Origin: a virus
Length of the DNA stretch: 64,000 bases
Strand: one strand, 5' to 3'
IMG/VR virus record: IMGVR_UViG_3300042691_020140
Coordinates: 1 to 64,000 of that record
Shown: positions 26,416-34,393 of the stretch, one piece after another
How the letters are laid out: the number at the start of each line of letters is the position of its first letter
Numbering within the stretch: position 1 is the first letter of the stretch
Translations under genes and position numbers: made by a program
The notes under the pieces: model-generated
The model's input: the letters and a program-made list of their open reading frames with translations, nothing else
The model's database searches: none
Told to the model about the DNA's origin: nothing

Positions 26416-27633
26416 TTAACCCTTCTTGATTTTCTTAATTGCGTCCACTAATTTAGCCACGTCACTTACGTTACTTTGTGGGACTCTGGGTTCTGGAATA
26501 ACAGGGTCATCTTGATTCTTTGAGGCTTGAGTTCTCTTTGAAGCAAAATCTTTGATAACATACTCAAGTGACTCTTCGTCAAGCTTAGCGTAAAACTCTA
26601 CCTTTTCCTCGGCTTCTGACTGATTAAAACCAGCCTGAATAAGACGGTTGATTACATTCTGCCGCTTTTCGGCTTCGACCCGCTTTGCTTCGGCTTCTTT
26701 GTAGGTTTCATTTTCTTTCCGTACTGCATCAAGTTCTGACTCCTTTTCTGTGAGGGATGCTTTAAGCATCTCAATTTCTTTTTGTAATTCTTCCATTTTT
26801 TGTTTTTCTGCAACCTTTAGTAATTTAGTTCGGTTTCCATAAGCTGGTGTATCTACGATACAAGTACCAGCAAAAGTGACATTCCTCAGCCAGTTTACTC
26901 CATCGACCTCATCGGCTTGTGTGTAATAAACTTCCCAAGAAGTGCCAATGTACTCACGCTCCTCAGCGACTGACTTAAGGAGTTTGTATACATCTGAAAA
27001 TTCGTCTCCCCAAATCATAGCCTCTGCTTTAATTACGTCTCGTCCCTCATGAACATCCTCGTAAACAGATGTAATCGGTCCGATAGGTACTGCATTAGCA
27101 TGACCACCGTAGGATGACTCTGACATTGCAATTTTAATAGGCATATTAAGCGCAGTCTTGATAATGTTCTGCTTTTCCTCTAAAGGAATACCCTCATTGT
27201 TTGCATTTGGTTCAAAGTCGGTTAAGATAAGTTCTATCTTTCTAAGTAACGGATTGTTTACGTCAGTCTCTGCTAACTTTAACTTTCCGGGGAGAGTGGC
27301 TGAAGTTGATTTTTTATCTGCGCTATCCATTTGCCTCACTAAGCTAGAGAACCATGCTTTACCAGCACCGCCACCCCAGAGTAACCAACTCACCCAAGCA
27401 GGTGAGTCCTTAGGGGCATTTGCAAAACGAGCATTGCGCCCGAAGAATCTGTTACCCATTCGTGCACGTTCTGGTGAAACGTTGTCTCCGCTGACATATT
27501 TTCTAGCCCAAGCAACGGTAGCTGGCTCTAGACCGCTACCGCTTAGACCTTTCTCATGAAGTTCAAGACCTCTCCGTGCAGCACTTTTAACGCCGTCTGG
27601 AGGGCTGAAGTTAATATTTGAATACTTAGACAA
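26416..27633 (-). CDS. Putative prohead protease-scaffold fusion
   Basis: A 405-aa protein with three parts. Residues 1-95 (GVKSAARRGLELHEKG... followed by RMGNRFFGRNARF) form a small helical domain often found in phage head proteins. Residues about 115-270 look like a capsid maturation protease core, with a candidate catalytic His near 171 (GGHANAVPIG) and a Ser-containing IGTSWEVYY strand near 230. Residues 280-345 are a charged coiled coil typical of scaffolds, and the end (about 390-405) is a basic helix. It is encoded before the capsid gene. Catalytic residues are inferred from pattern, not from alignment. Confidence 0.6.
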   Translation of the reverse strand: MSKYSNINFSPPDGVKSAARRGLELHEKGLSGSGLEPATVAWARKYVSGDNVSPERARMGNRFFGRNARFANAPKDSPAWVSWLLWGGGAGKAWFSSLVRQMDSADKKSTSATLPGKLKLAETDVNNPLLRKIELILTDFEPNANNEGIPLEEKQNIIKTALNMPIKIAMSESSYGGHANAVPIGPITSVYEDVHEGRDVIKAEAMIWGDEFSDVYKLLKSVAEEREYIGTSWEVYYTQADEVDGVNWLRNVTFAGTCIVDTPAYGNRTKLLKVAEKQKMEELQKEIEMLKASLTEKESELDAVRKENETYKEAEAKRVEAEKRQNVINRLIQAGFNQSEAEEKVEFYAKLDEESLEYVIKDFASKRTQASKNQDDPVIPEPRVPQSNVSDVAKLVDAIKKIKKG

Positions 27634-28183
27634 GGTAGGTTTCCTCTTCTTCTTCGTCTGGTTCTTCCATTTGGTTGAGTCCTAAATACTCTTCCTCAAT
27701 TATCCATAGCTTACATGCAGCGTCCTCTTCAATGTCACCACTGACAATAGCACATGCGCCGGAATCTTCAGCGAAGAAAACACAATTTTTACAGGCGATC
27801 CCCTCAGATGCAAAGACATTTTTCTCTGCTGGTATGTAGTGTGCACCGTTAGCACCTACGCCTTTATCAAACATACCCATATACTCGACTGAGGTAATAT
27901 AGGAACTAATAAGAAACTGTTGTCTATCATTAAGTTCTTCATCCTCAGCAAGTGATTTAATACCCCTAAGTTCTGTAAGCTTGTGACCTACAAAAACATC
28001 GGTGGCTTCGTAATTTCCATCTGAATCTTTTCTGTATACTTGAATACGAGCAGCAGGTTCATCTGGAGTTCCGGTGACTTTAGCGTCAATACCGGGGACT
28101 GTACCATTTCTAACGATACGTACAATCTTACCTCTGGCAGTACCGCCTGAAGAGTCCCATTCAACAAATTGACCTGATTTCAT
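27626..28183 (-). CDS. Protein with Tudor-like N-domain and four-Cys C-domain
   Basis: A 185-aa protein. The N-terminus, GQFVEWDSSGGTARGKIVRI followed by a VYRKDSDGNYEATDVFVGHK segment, matches the small beta-barrel found in DUF2945/hypervirulence-type Tudor domains. The C-terminal third holds a C-x2-C-x9-C-x13-C cluster ending in C-K-L-W, like HiPIP-type or metal-binding modules seen next to phage head proteins. A very acidic tail closes the protein. It overlaps the protease-scaffold start by 8 bases. A virion or head-assembly role is likely; metal content is unknown. Confidence 0.55.
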   Translation of the reverse strand: MKSGQFVEWDSSGGTARGKIVRIVRNGTVPGIDAKVTGTPDEPAARIQVYRKDSDGNYEATDVFVGHKLTELRGIKSLAEDEELNDRQQFLISSYITSVEYMGMFDKGVGANGAHYIPAEKNVFASEGIACKNCVFFAEDSGACAIVSGDIEEDAACKLWIIEEEYLGLNQMEEPDEEEEETYLV

Positions 28184-28969
28184 TTAAGCTCCCTTACTAG
28201 CGTATATTTCAAAAGAACCGGTTACAGGTTGGGTCGGGCTAATAGCTATAAAAATACCTGCGAGTGGGCTATCTAGTGCAGGTATGTAGCTAAAAGCAGT
28301 ACCAGAAGTAGTCGGGTTATAACAAACAAATGCTCTAGTAGCGTCTTGACCGGCGATACCACTAAGTGTACCTGAGTACAACTCAAAATCAACATCAAAC
28401 TGACCAAAGTCGCCGAAGATTGAAATAGGTAAAGCATGACCTGTAGCATCAGTGTCGTTGGTTAACGTATGCTTGAAAAACACTGATACTCTTCTAAAAC
28501 CAGAGCGAGATAGTGGTATGTACACCTGCTTAGCTGTATTATTTGACGAGTAGTTAAAGAACGTCGAGTATGCAGAAACCACAGTACCGTTAAACGAACC
28601 AGAAGAAACAACTACGTCGTGGTAATTGCTAGTTTGGGATGAGTTGAGTACAGTTACTTGACCGTCAGAAGCAGCCATAATAGCTCTTCGGTTGTTTAGT
28701 CTAATTGTACCCATTTCACCATCAACCATTTCGGTAAAATCACCGCCGGTTAAATCATTTATGTAAACACCGCCAATAGGAACTACAGTTCCTTGATACG
28801 ATGCTGATATACTAGAGTAACCAGAGAGCGATACGTTAACTGGAATTGGGTTTGCGTAATCAATTAAAGCACCAGTACTATCCGCAAAAGTAAAGGTTTG
28901 ATAATATTCTGAATTAGATTCAACTGCCGCTATTGTAATCGGCGTAGAACTCGGGACTGGTATTCCCAT
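28184..28969 (-). CDS. First gene of leftward late operon, structural protein
   Basis: A 261-aa beta-rich, Ser/Thr/Gly-rich protein (start MGIPVPSSTPITIAAVE) with jelly-roll-like alternation and no Cys clusters apart from one. It has an excellent RBS (AAGGAGG) and sits directly downstream of the candidate late promoter. It is probably a head decoration or fibre-like structural protein. Not recognised at family level. Confidence 0.6.
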   Translation of the reverse strand: MGIPVPSSTPITIAAVESNSEYYQTFTFADSTGALIDYANPIPVNVSLSGYSSISASYQGTVVPIGGVYINDLTGGDFTEMVDGEMGTIRLNNRRAIMAASDGQVTVLNSSQTSNYHDVVVSSGSFNGTVVSAYSTFFNYSSNNTAKQVYIPLSRSGFRRVSVFFKHTLTNDTDATGHALPISIFGDFGQFDVDFELYSGTLSGIAGQDATRAFVCYNPTTSGTAFSYIPALDSPLAGIFIAISPTQPVTGSFEIYASKGA

Positions 28970-28996
28970 AGGACCTCCTTAACATAAAATATGTCC

Positions 28997-29025
28997 TCTA
29001 TTATTATATACTATTTTTGTGTCAG
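28997..29025 (-). promoter_or_regulatory. Candidate leftward late promoter
   Basis: Read leftward, the motif CTGACACAAAAATAG is followed by TATATAATAATAGAG. The same 15-base block followed by a TATA element and a TAGTAGAG end occurs rightward at 33633-33662 in front of the packaging genes. Both overlap the end of an unrelated gene. The leftward copy precedes the whole capsid-tail operon. Confidence 0.65.
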
Positions 29026-29379
29026 AATTCTTCTTACGGTTTCTCTAGATATAATTATGTCGCTCTTTTTACACATTTCTTCTATTTCCCTGATTGAAAT
29101 CTGGGGAAAGTCTCTCTTTATGTTTTTAATTAACTCGATTACAACTAACGATACTTTAGGTCTACCTTTGTTTCTATTTCTGTAATAGTTACTGTTAGCG
29201 GATTGGTCGTATATAGAAAATCTTTCCCTATAATCAATTTGACGCTGTTGTTTCATAAGCGCAGTTAACTCTACAAACCACGGTTCTTTCTCTACACCAT
29301 TATAGATAATTTCACAATCTTTACAAAATATAGAATTGCTGCTAGAGTAATTATCACAGACAGCGCACAATTTATTCAT
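29011..29379 (-). CDS. Zn-ribbon/HTH transcriptional regulator
   Basis: A 122-aa protein. The N-terminus has a four-Cys zinc knuckle (LCAVC, then FCKDCE, residues 4-22). The C-terminal 50 residues form a helix-turn-helix (SIREIEEMCKKSDIIISRETVRRIL) of resolvase/homeodomain-like type. It stands alone at the divergence between the leftward and rightward transcription units and has its own promoter with a perfect palindrome at the start site, so autoregulation is likely. It could control the switch to late transcription. RBS AGGAGG is strong. Confidence 0.7.
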   Translation of the reverse strand: MNKLCAVCDNYSSSNSIFCKDCEIIYNGVEKEPWFVELTALMKQQRQIDYRERFSIYDQSANSNYYRNRNKGRPKVSLVVIELIKNIKRDFPQISIREIEEMCKKSDIIISRETVRRILTQK

Positions 29380-29401
29380 GTCTTCCTCCTGACAACTTAA
29401 T

Positions 29402-29452
29402 GGGTATATTAATACCCAGTAATATTTTAGCAGATTGAGCTAAAAATAGCAA
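29402..29452 (-). promoter_or_regulatory. Promoter and operator of the HTH regulator
   Basis: Read leftward: -35 TTGCTA (29452-29447), 17-base spacer, -10 TAAAAT (29429-29424). The palindrome GGGTATTAATATACCC (29417-29402) lies at the expected start of transcription, between the promoter and the RBS. The arrangement fits repression by a dimeric regulator, most simply the downstream HTH protein. Confidence 0.7.
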
Positions 29453-29530
29453 ATTTGACAAGAACTAAATTATGTGTTATATTTGGGGGGTAAGGGGGGC
29501 TAGGCCCCAAGTACCATATAATTAATATAT

Positions 29531-29559
29531 TTGATTATTTATAATAACTATGATATAAT
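29531..29559 (+). promoter_or_regulatory. Sigma70-like promoter of the methyltransferase/RNR operon
   Basis: TTGATT at 29531, 17-base spacer, TATAAT at 29554-29559, in a strongly AT-rich stretch. An AAGGAG RBS and the methyltransferase ATG follow 20 bases later. Confidence 0.75.
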
Positions 29560-29579
29560 TAATTATATTAAGGAGTTAT

Positions 29580-30515
29580 ATGAGAGTTTTAAGTTTATTT
29601 AGCGGTATTGGTGGTTTTGATTTAGGACTTATGCGCTCTGGTATGGAAATTGTAGCTACTTGCGAAATTGACAAACATTGTCAAAAAGTACTCAAGACTC
29701 AGTTTCCTAATGTACCCATTTATTCTGACGTTAAGGAGATTAAATTTGAACGACACTCAGTTGACCTTGTTTGTGGAGGATTCCCTTGCCAAGACCTCTC
29801 AGTCGCTGGAAGACGACGTGGGCTTGATGGAGAACGCTCTGGCCTCTGGTTTGAGTATCAGCGAATTATCGACGAAATTGAGCCTAAGTGGGTCATCATC
29901 GAAAACGTTCCGGGTCTACTCTATTCCGCCAAAGGAGAAGACTTTACCGTCATCATTCGCTGGTTGGCAGACAGGGGGTATGGCGTGGGCTGGAGAGTGC
30001 TTGACAGTCAAGGTTTTGGACTTGCCCAAAGACGCAAGAGAGTCTTCATTGTCGCAAGTTTTGGAAGTCCAAGCGGATGCACGTTACTTCTTGAGCCCGA
30101 AAGCCTGCGCCGGGATTCTCTACCGAGCAAAGAAGAAGGGGAAGAACATCCCAGAACCATTGCGAAGTGCCTTAGCACGCACGGCTGGAGAAACGACGCT
30201 TCAGTAGAAACCTATGTAGAGTATGTACTGTGGGAAGCTTCTCATGGTTACGATCCGGCTAGAGTAAGTCCTGACCCTGAGTTAGTTCCTACTTTATCAG
30301 CTAAAATGGGCACTGGTGGTAACAATGTTCCGCTAGTTGGCTTACGTAGGCTAACCCCAGTCGAGTGTGAGAGGTTGCAGGGATTTCCCGACAACTGGAC
30401 AGCCGGTAATTCTGACACACAGCGTTATAAACAATTAGGTAATGCTGTTTCAGTTCCGGTTATTGAATGGATAGGTAATAAAATTATGGGAGTATCGAAT
30501 GGACAACAAGGCTAA
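29580..30515 (+). CDS. C5 cytosine DNA methyltransferase
   Basis: A 311-aa enzyme with all the main C5-MTase motifs in order. These are motif I SLFSGIGGFDLGL near the start, motif IV GGFPCQDLS (catalytic Cys near residue 71), motif VI ENVPGLL, motif VIII QRRKRVF, a variable target-recognition region (about 190-255), motif IX RLTPVECERLQGFPDNW, and motif X QLGNAVSVPV. It transfers a methyl group from SAM to cytosine. No cognate restriction nuclease is next to it, so protection of phage DNA from host restriction is the likely role. It starts the rightward operon. Confidence 0.95.
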   Translation: MRVLSLFSGIGGFDLGLMRSGMEIVATCEIDKHCQKVLKTQFPNVPIYSDVKEIKFERHSVDLVCGGFPCQDLSVAGRRRGLDGERSGLWFEYQRIIDEIEPKWVIIENVPGLLYSAKGEDFTVIIRWLADRGYGVGWRVLDSQGFGLAQRRKRVFIVASFGSPSGCTLLLEPESLRRDSLPSKEEGEEHPRTIAKCLSTHGWRNDASVETYVEYVLWEASHGYDPARVSPDPELVPTLSAKMGTGGNNVPLVGLRRLTPVECERLQGFPDNWTAGNSDTQRYKQLGNAVSVPVIEWIGNKIMGVSNGQQG

Positions 30516-30825
30516 TGGGTACGTTAAGTACCCTGAACAGACAAAGGAGTTGGAGGAGATTCTTGAGACTATGCGGCACATTCTTATTGTTAAGAATCAA
30601 GATTACTCTCCGTGGAACATGCTGGGAACTGGTGATATTGGTTCTGTAGTACGTATTTGGGATAAGACAGCCCGTCTTATGAACCTTTATGGTTTTGATA
30701 TTGCTACAGGGACGTTTACCGGTAAGAGAAGTCCTAAGAACGAGAGCATTGAGGACAATTTGCTTGATTTGGCGAATTATGCTATAATTTCATTATTACT
30801 TTTAAGGGGGAAGTGGGGAAAATGA
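30499..30825 (+). CDS. Nmad1-like (DUF1599) nucleotide-modification-associated protein
   Basis: A 108-aa helical protein with the pattern KNQDYSPWN...IGSVVRIWDKTARL...ESIEDNLLDLANYAIISLLL. This is characteristic of the nucleotide modification associated domain 1 (DUF1599) family, which is common in phages with modified DNA and is distantly related to MazG-type all-alpha NTP pyrophosphohydrolases. It overlaps the methyltransferase gene by 17 bases and the MazG-like gene by four. It probably acts on free nucleotides. Confidence 0.8.
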   Translation: MDNKANGYVKYPEQTKELEEILETMRHILIVKNQDYSPWNMLGTGDIGSVVRIWDKTARLMNLYGFDIATGTFTGKRSPKNESIEDNLLDLANYAIISLLLLRGKWGK

Positions 30826-31199
30826 CAATGGACATTAATCCAGAGACTGGTGAAGTAGCGGAAATTAACATGGACACTCTTGAGGGTTATCAAGCTTTCG
30901 TTCGTTCGACTAAGGCGTATGACCCTGAGTACCAGTTAGTTTATCCTATTCTTGGTTTGGCTAACGAGGCTGGTGAAGTTGCTGGTAAGCTCAAGAAAAT
31001 TATGCGTGACGAAAATGGGCAGTTATCACAGGAATCGTTCAAGGCTCTTGTAGCCGAGTTGGGTGATGTTTTGTGGTACGTTACAGCCACAGCCGACGAT
31101 TTGGGTATTACTATTTCGGATATTTTCTACGAGAATTATCAGAAGCTTAGCAGTCGAAAAGCCCGTGGTGTAATTAAGGGTAGTGGAGACAATCGATGA
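30822..31199 (+). CDS. MazG-like nucleotide pyrophosphohydrolase
   Basis: A 125-aa all-alpha protein. GLANEAGEVAGKLKKIMRD supplies the first E-x-x-E half of the metal site, and LVAELGDVLWYVTATAD supplies the E-x-x-D half. This is the MazG fold, which hydrolyses (d)NTPs to monophosphates and may also lower alarmone levels in phage-infected cells. The ATG at 30822 is chosen over an upstream GTG because GGGGA precedes it at good spacing. It is part of a nucleotide-metabolism operon with Nmad1 and ribonucleotide reductase. Confidence 0.85.
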   Translation: MTMDINPETGEVAEINMDTLEGYQAFVRSTKAYDPEYQLVYPILGLANEAGEVAGKLKKIMRDENGQLSQESFKALVAELGDVLWYVTATADDLGITISDIFYENYQKLSSRKARGVIKGSGDNR

Positions 31200-31471
31200 C
31201 TGACTCCGGTTACGGCTTTAGAGCCAAATTCAGCGTAACTGAGTGGTCTTACAACGAGGACAACAAGACTTTTCGTATTAAGTTGATTGTTGCTCCTCAG
31301 GGTACTGATGAGTATGATTACATCGAGATTGTAGTTAATGACTACAATGAAAGTCACCATGACTTTGCACTACGTGTGACCACGTTAGCTTCTATAGCGT
31401 ACACCGACATTCTAAAACTTCGGGAGAAGAAGCGTGTTCTCACCGATTTAACATTCTACGCTAAAATATAA
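31196..31471 (+). CDS. Hypothetical protein, 91 aa
   Basis: Start ATG overlaps the MazG-like stop (ATGA). The protein is beta-rich at first (VTEWSYNEDNKTFRIKLIVAP), then has a short helix. No known domain. Its place between MazG-like and ribonucleotide reductase genes suggests a link with nucleotide supply, but nothing in the sequence shows it. Confidence 0.65.
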   Translation: MTDSGYGFRAKFSVTEWSYNEDNKTFRIKLIVAPQGTDEYDYIEIVVNDYNESHHDFALRVTTLASIAYTDILKLREKKRVLTDLTFYAKI

Positions 31472-31485
31472 TATAAGAGGTAATA

Positions 31486-33636
31486 ATGTATCTTAAGCCT
31501 GAGTTTTTGAATAAGTACCCTGATAACCCCCAATGGAACTCTCTGTTGGGGCAGTTTGTTTATCTTCGCACGTATTCACGATTTGACCACATCAAAGGTC
31601 GCCGTGAGCACTGGAAAGAGACCTGTGCTCGTGTGGTTAACTACAGTATGAGTTTGTACGAGGGTCCAGCTGACACCGCTGAGTTGCGGGATGAGGCTGA
31701 GAAGTTGTTTCACGAGATGTTTAATCTCCGTTTGTTCACTGCCGGTCGTACAATGTGGATTGGCGGTACTGAAGCTGCACGTAAGTTCCCTTTGTCGAAC
31801 TTTAACTGTTCGTTCACGGTAGTGGACTCGTACCGTGCGTTTGTCGATGCCTTTTATCTTATGATGCTCGGTACTGGGGTTGGTTTCCGCGTTCTTCAGA
31901 ACGACGTTAGTCAGCTTAAGGCTATCAAAACTAACGTAGTTGTAGCCCACAAGCCTTACCATCCTAAGATGCAGGAAAACCGTGTGGATAATACCACTGT
32001 TTATGAAGACAGTGGTGGCGTGTACATTATCGTAGGCGACTCAAAAGAGGGTTGGGTAGATGCACTTAATATTTACTTTGACGTTCTGACTAGTAATAAG
32101 CAGATTGAATCAATCATGATTAACTACGATAATGTTCGTCAGCAGGGTGAGATTCTTAAGACTTTCGGCGGTCGTGCCTCTGGTCATACTGCTTTGCGTG
32201 ACATGTTTAAGCAAATTCATAAGGTTGTTTGTCGTGGTACTAACAAGTTGTCAACAGTTCAAGCTATGGACATTATGAACATCATCGGTTCATGTGTTGT
32301 CGTAGGTGGAGTGCGCCGTTCGTCGGAGATTACTCTTTTTGATATTGGTGACAAGGAAGTTATGGATGCTAAGGTGGACTTGTGGTCGGATCCGGCTAAG
32401 GCTGACTTCTACTACCGTGGTATGAGTAATAACTCAATCTACTTTACCTCGAAGCCGACCAAAGCGCAGCTTGAGGATATTTTTAAGCGTGTCCTTAATA
32501 ACGGCGAGCCGGGCTTCATTAACGCAACTGCCGCAGCTAAACGACGGCCCAACTATGCGGGCACTAACCCATGTGCTGAAATCTTGCTTGCTGACAACGG
32601 TGTTTGTAACTTGTCCGAGGTTAACGTGGCCGGTTTTGTTGGTTATGACGCCAGTAAACGTCCGTACATCGACTTTAACAAGTTAGCAGATGCTATCAAG
32701 CTTGCTACCCGTGTTGGTCTCCGTATGACTAATGTTGAGCTTGAACTTGCTCACTGGGACGTGGTTCAGAAGCGTGACCGCTTGACTGGTGTTTCGTTGA
32801 CTGGTTTTGTCGAGGCTATGGACGCTGTAGGTGTCGATAGTTCAGACCCGAACTCTTTTGTACCAATCACTACAGAGGACGGTTCGTACTATTCATTGTT
32901 GTTGGGTGACTTCTTGCGGACTCTCAATATTACGGCTAACGAGGAGGCGAATATTTACGCAAAAGAAATGCGTATTCCAGCCCCGTTGTTGGTCACGACC
33001 GTAAAGCCGTCGGGTACGATTTCTCAGCTCCCGACTGTATCATCAGGCGGTCATAGTTCATATGCACCATACTACATCCGCCGTGTTCGTATTTCGTCTT
33101 TTGACCCATTGGCAAAGACTATGTTGGCTGTTGGCTATCCAGTATACCCAGAAGCTACTACCATGCGTCCGGAAGAGTTTGTCAAATTGTCAAACTTCGA
33201 GCGTATGAAAGTGTTGGATAGTGCTCAGACTTGGGTAATTGAATTCCCAATTAAGACCAGTGCTAAGCGTTCTGCTAACTCAGAATCAGCCGTTGAGCAA
33301 CTCAGTCGCTATTTTACTTTGCAGGAGTACTGGACTGACCATAACACTTCAATTACAATCACTTTCTCACCTGAGGAGGTTGATGAGATTATTGAAATGA
33401 TTCTGGAGAATTGGGACCATTATATCGGCGTATCATTCCTGCCAAAGAACACCACTGCTTACCCTCTTCTTCCTTACGAAGAGATTAATGCAGAAGAGTT
33501 TGCAAAGCGACGTAACCAAGTCGAGCATATCACTTGGGAAAACATCGTAGCTGAGTTGGTTCAGCGTGAGTCTAAGCAGACTGAAGAAGACGAGTTTGAC
33601 CCAGATTGTGTCGGTGGCGCATGCCCTGTGCGCTGA
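31486..33636 (+). CDS. nrdJ: Adenosylcobalamin-dependent ribonucleotide reductase (class II)
   Basis: A 716-aa monomeric class II enzyme. Visible features are the first redox cysteine in FNCSF (about 108), the GTGVGFRVLQ segment, the active-site loop NPCAEILLADNGVCNLSEVN (about 361-380) and KPSGTISQLP. The C-terminal CVGGAC pair has the same Cys-x4-Cys spacing as the Lactobacillus leichmannii triphosphate reductase. It reduces ribonucleotides to deoxyribonucleotides with a B12 radical and needs no oxygen and no second subunit. The host must therefore make or take up cobalamin. No intein or intron is seen. Confidence 0.95.
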   Translation: MYLKPEFLNKYPDNPQWNSLLGQFVYLRTYSRFDHIKGRREHWKETCARVVNYSMSLYEGPADTAELRDEAEKLFHEMFNLRLFTAGRTMWIGGTEAARKFPLSNFNCSFTVVDSYRAFVDAFYLMMLGTGVGFRVLQNDVSQLKAIKTNVVVAHKPYHPKMQENRVDNTTVYEDSGGVYIIVGDSKEGWVDALNIYFDVLTSNKQIESIMINYDNVRQQGEILKTFGGRASGHTALRDMFKQIHKVVCRGTNKLSTVQAMDIMNIIGSCVVVGGVRRSSEITLFDIGDKEVMDAKVDLWSDPAKADFYYRGMSNNSIYFTSKPTKAQLEDIFKRVLNNGEPGFINATAAAKRRPNYAGTNPCAEILLADNGVCNLSEVNVAGFVGYDASKRPYIDFNKLADAIKLATRVGLRMTNVELELAHWDVVQKRDRLTGVSLTGFVEAMDAVGVDSSDPNSFVPITTEDGSYYSLLLGDFLRTLNITANEEANIYAKEMRIPAPLLVTTVKPSGTISQLPTVSSGGHSSYAPYYIRRVRISSFDPLAKTMLAVGYPVYPEATTMRPEEFVKLSNFERMKVLDSAQTWVIEFPIKTSAKRSANSESAVEQLSRYFTLQEYWTDHNTSITITFSPEEVDEIIEMILENWDHYIGVSFLPKNTTAYPLLPYEEINAEEFAKRRNQVEHITWENIVAELVQRESKQTEEDEFDPDCVGGACPVR

Positions 33637-33655
33637 CACAAAAATAGGGTATATT
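33633..33655 (+). promoter_or_regulatory. Candidate rightward late promoter
   Basis: CTGACACAAAAATAG at 33633-33647, two bases, then TATATTAGTAGAG. It shares the 15-base block with the leftward element at 29025-28997. It overlaps the stop codon of the reductase gene and precedes the terminase/portal genes. Confidence 0.62.
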
Positions 33656-33661
33656 AGTAGA

Positions 33662-33735
33662 GAGGTAGTTTTACAGGAGTTTCATCCACCTAAAAGTGGG
33701 TTTACTTCTCTAAAACTACCTCGATTTTTTATTTT
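33662..33735 (+). terminator. Long hairpin with T-run: terminator or attenuator
   Basis: A perfect 12-bp stem, GAGGTAGTTTTA paired with TAAAACTACCTC (33662-33673 and 33711-33722), encloses a smaller hairpin (CCAC/GTGG) and is followed by GATTTTTTATTTT. It ends transcription from the reductase gene. Because the candidate late promoter lies just upstream of it, it could also attenuate late transcription of the packaging genes. Confidence 0.72.
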
Positions 33736-33745
33736 AGGGGTACTT

Positions 33746-34393
33746 ATGGCTAAGAAATCAAGGTTTCAAGAAATATTAGAGGAATATAGCCTTAAATACG
33801 ACTTAGAGACGTTAAATTCTCCTAACGACCGAGCTAATTTGGAAATGTTGATTAACAACCAAGTGCTTGTGGAACGTCTTCAGGGGGAGTTGCTTCAGTT
33901 AACAGAAGAATCCGCAGTTGACAATATCGATGACATAAAAAACATCAGTAACGCTATGCGTGATATTATTGAAAGAAACTTGCAGATTGAGCGTGCTCTC
34001 GCTTTAGACCGCAAGACACGTAAGTCAGAAAACAGTGACAGTATAGCATCGTACATTACTAATCTTAAAGTTGTAGCTCAAAACTTTCTCGAAAAAAGGT
34101 TAATTAAAGTCTACTGCCCGGACTGTAAAGTTCTTGTGGCTAGATTTGCCCCAGTTATGGACCACACGGCGTTTCATTTCGAGACTCAGTGTAGTCAGTG
34201 CGGACAGCGTGTTATAATGGGGCGTAAAGCCGAGGCTGAGGGCGTATTCTTCGACATCAAAGACTACCGCTGGAGAAAGCAATATCTCTATGAGGTAGTG
34301 CAGCCGGATATGGCTAAAGATACTCCAGAGTTAGACAGCGAAGAGGAGTTATTTATTATAGAGGACGAAGATGGCACTACAGAAAAAGATTGA
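33746..34393 (+). CDS. Zn-ribbon protein upstream of terminase, possible small terminase
   Basis: A 215-aa protein from the ATG at 33746 (MAKKSRFQEI), which has AGGGG as RBS; an open frame extends upstream but crosses the terminator. The N-terminal two thirds are helical and charged. A zinc ribbon (CPDC, then CSQCG) is at about 131-156 and the tail is very acidic. It overlaps TerL by 23 bases. Position suggests a DNA-recognition subunit (TerS analogue), but the zinc ribbon is not typical of TerS, so the call is tentative. Confidence 0.5.
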   Translation: MAKKSRFQEILEEYSLKYDLETLNSPNDRANLEMLINNQVLVERLQGELLQLTEESAVDNIDDIKNISNAMRDIIERNLQIERALALDRKTRKSENSDSIASYITNLKVVAQNFLEKRLIKVYCPDCKVLVARFAPVMDHTAFHFETQCSQCGQRVIMGRKAEAEGVFFDIKDYRWRKQYLYEVVQPDMAKDTPELDSEEELFIIEDEDGTTEKD

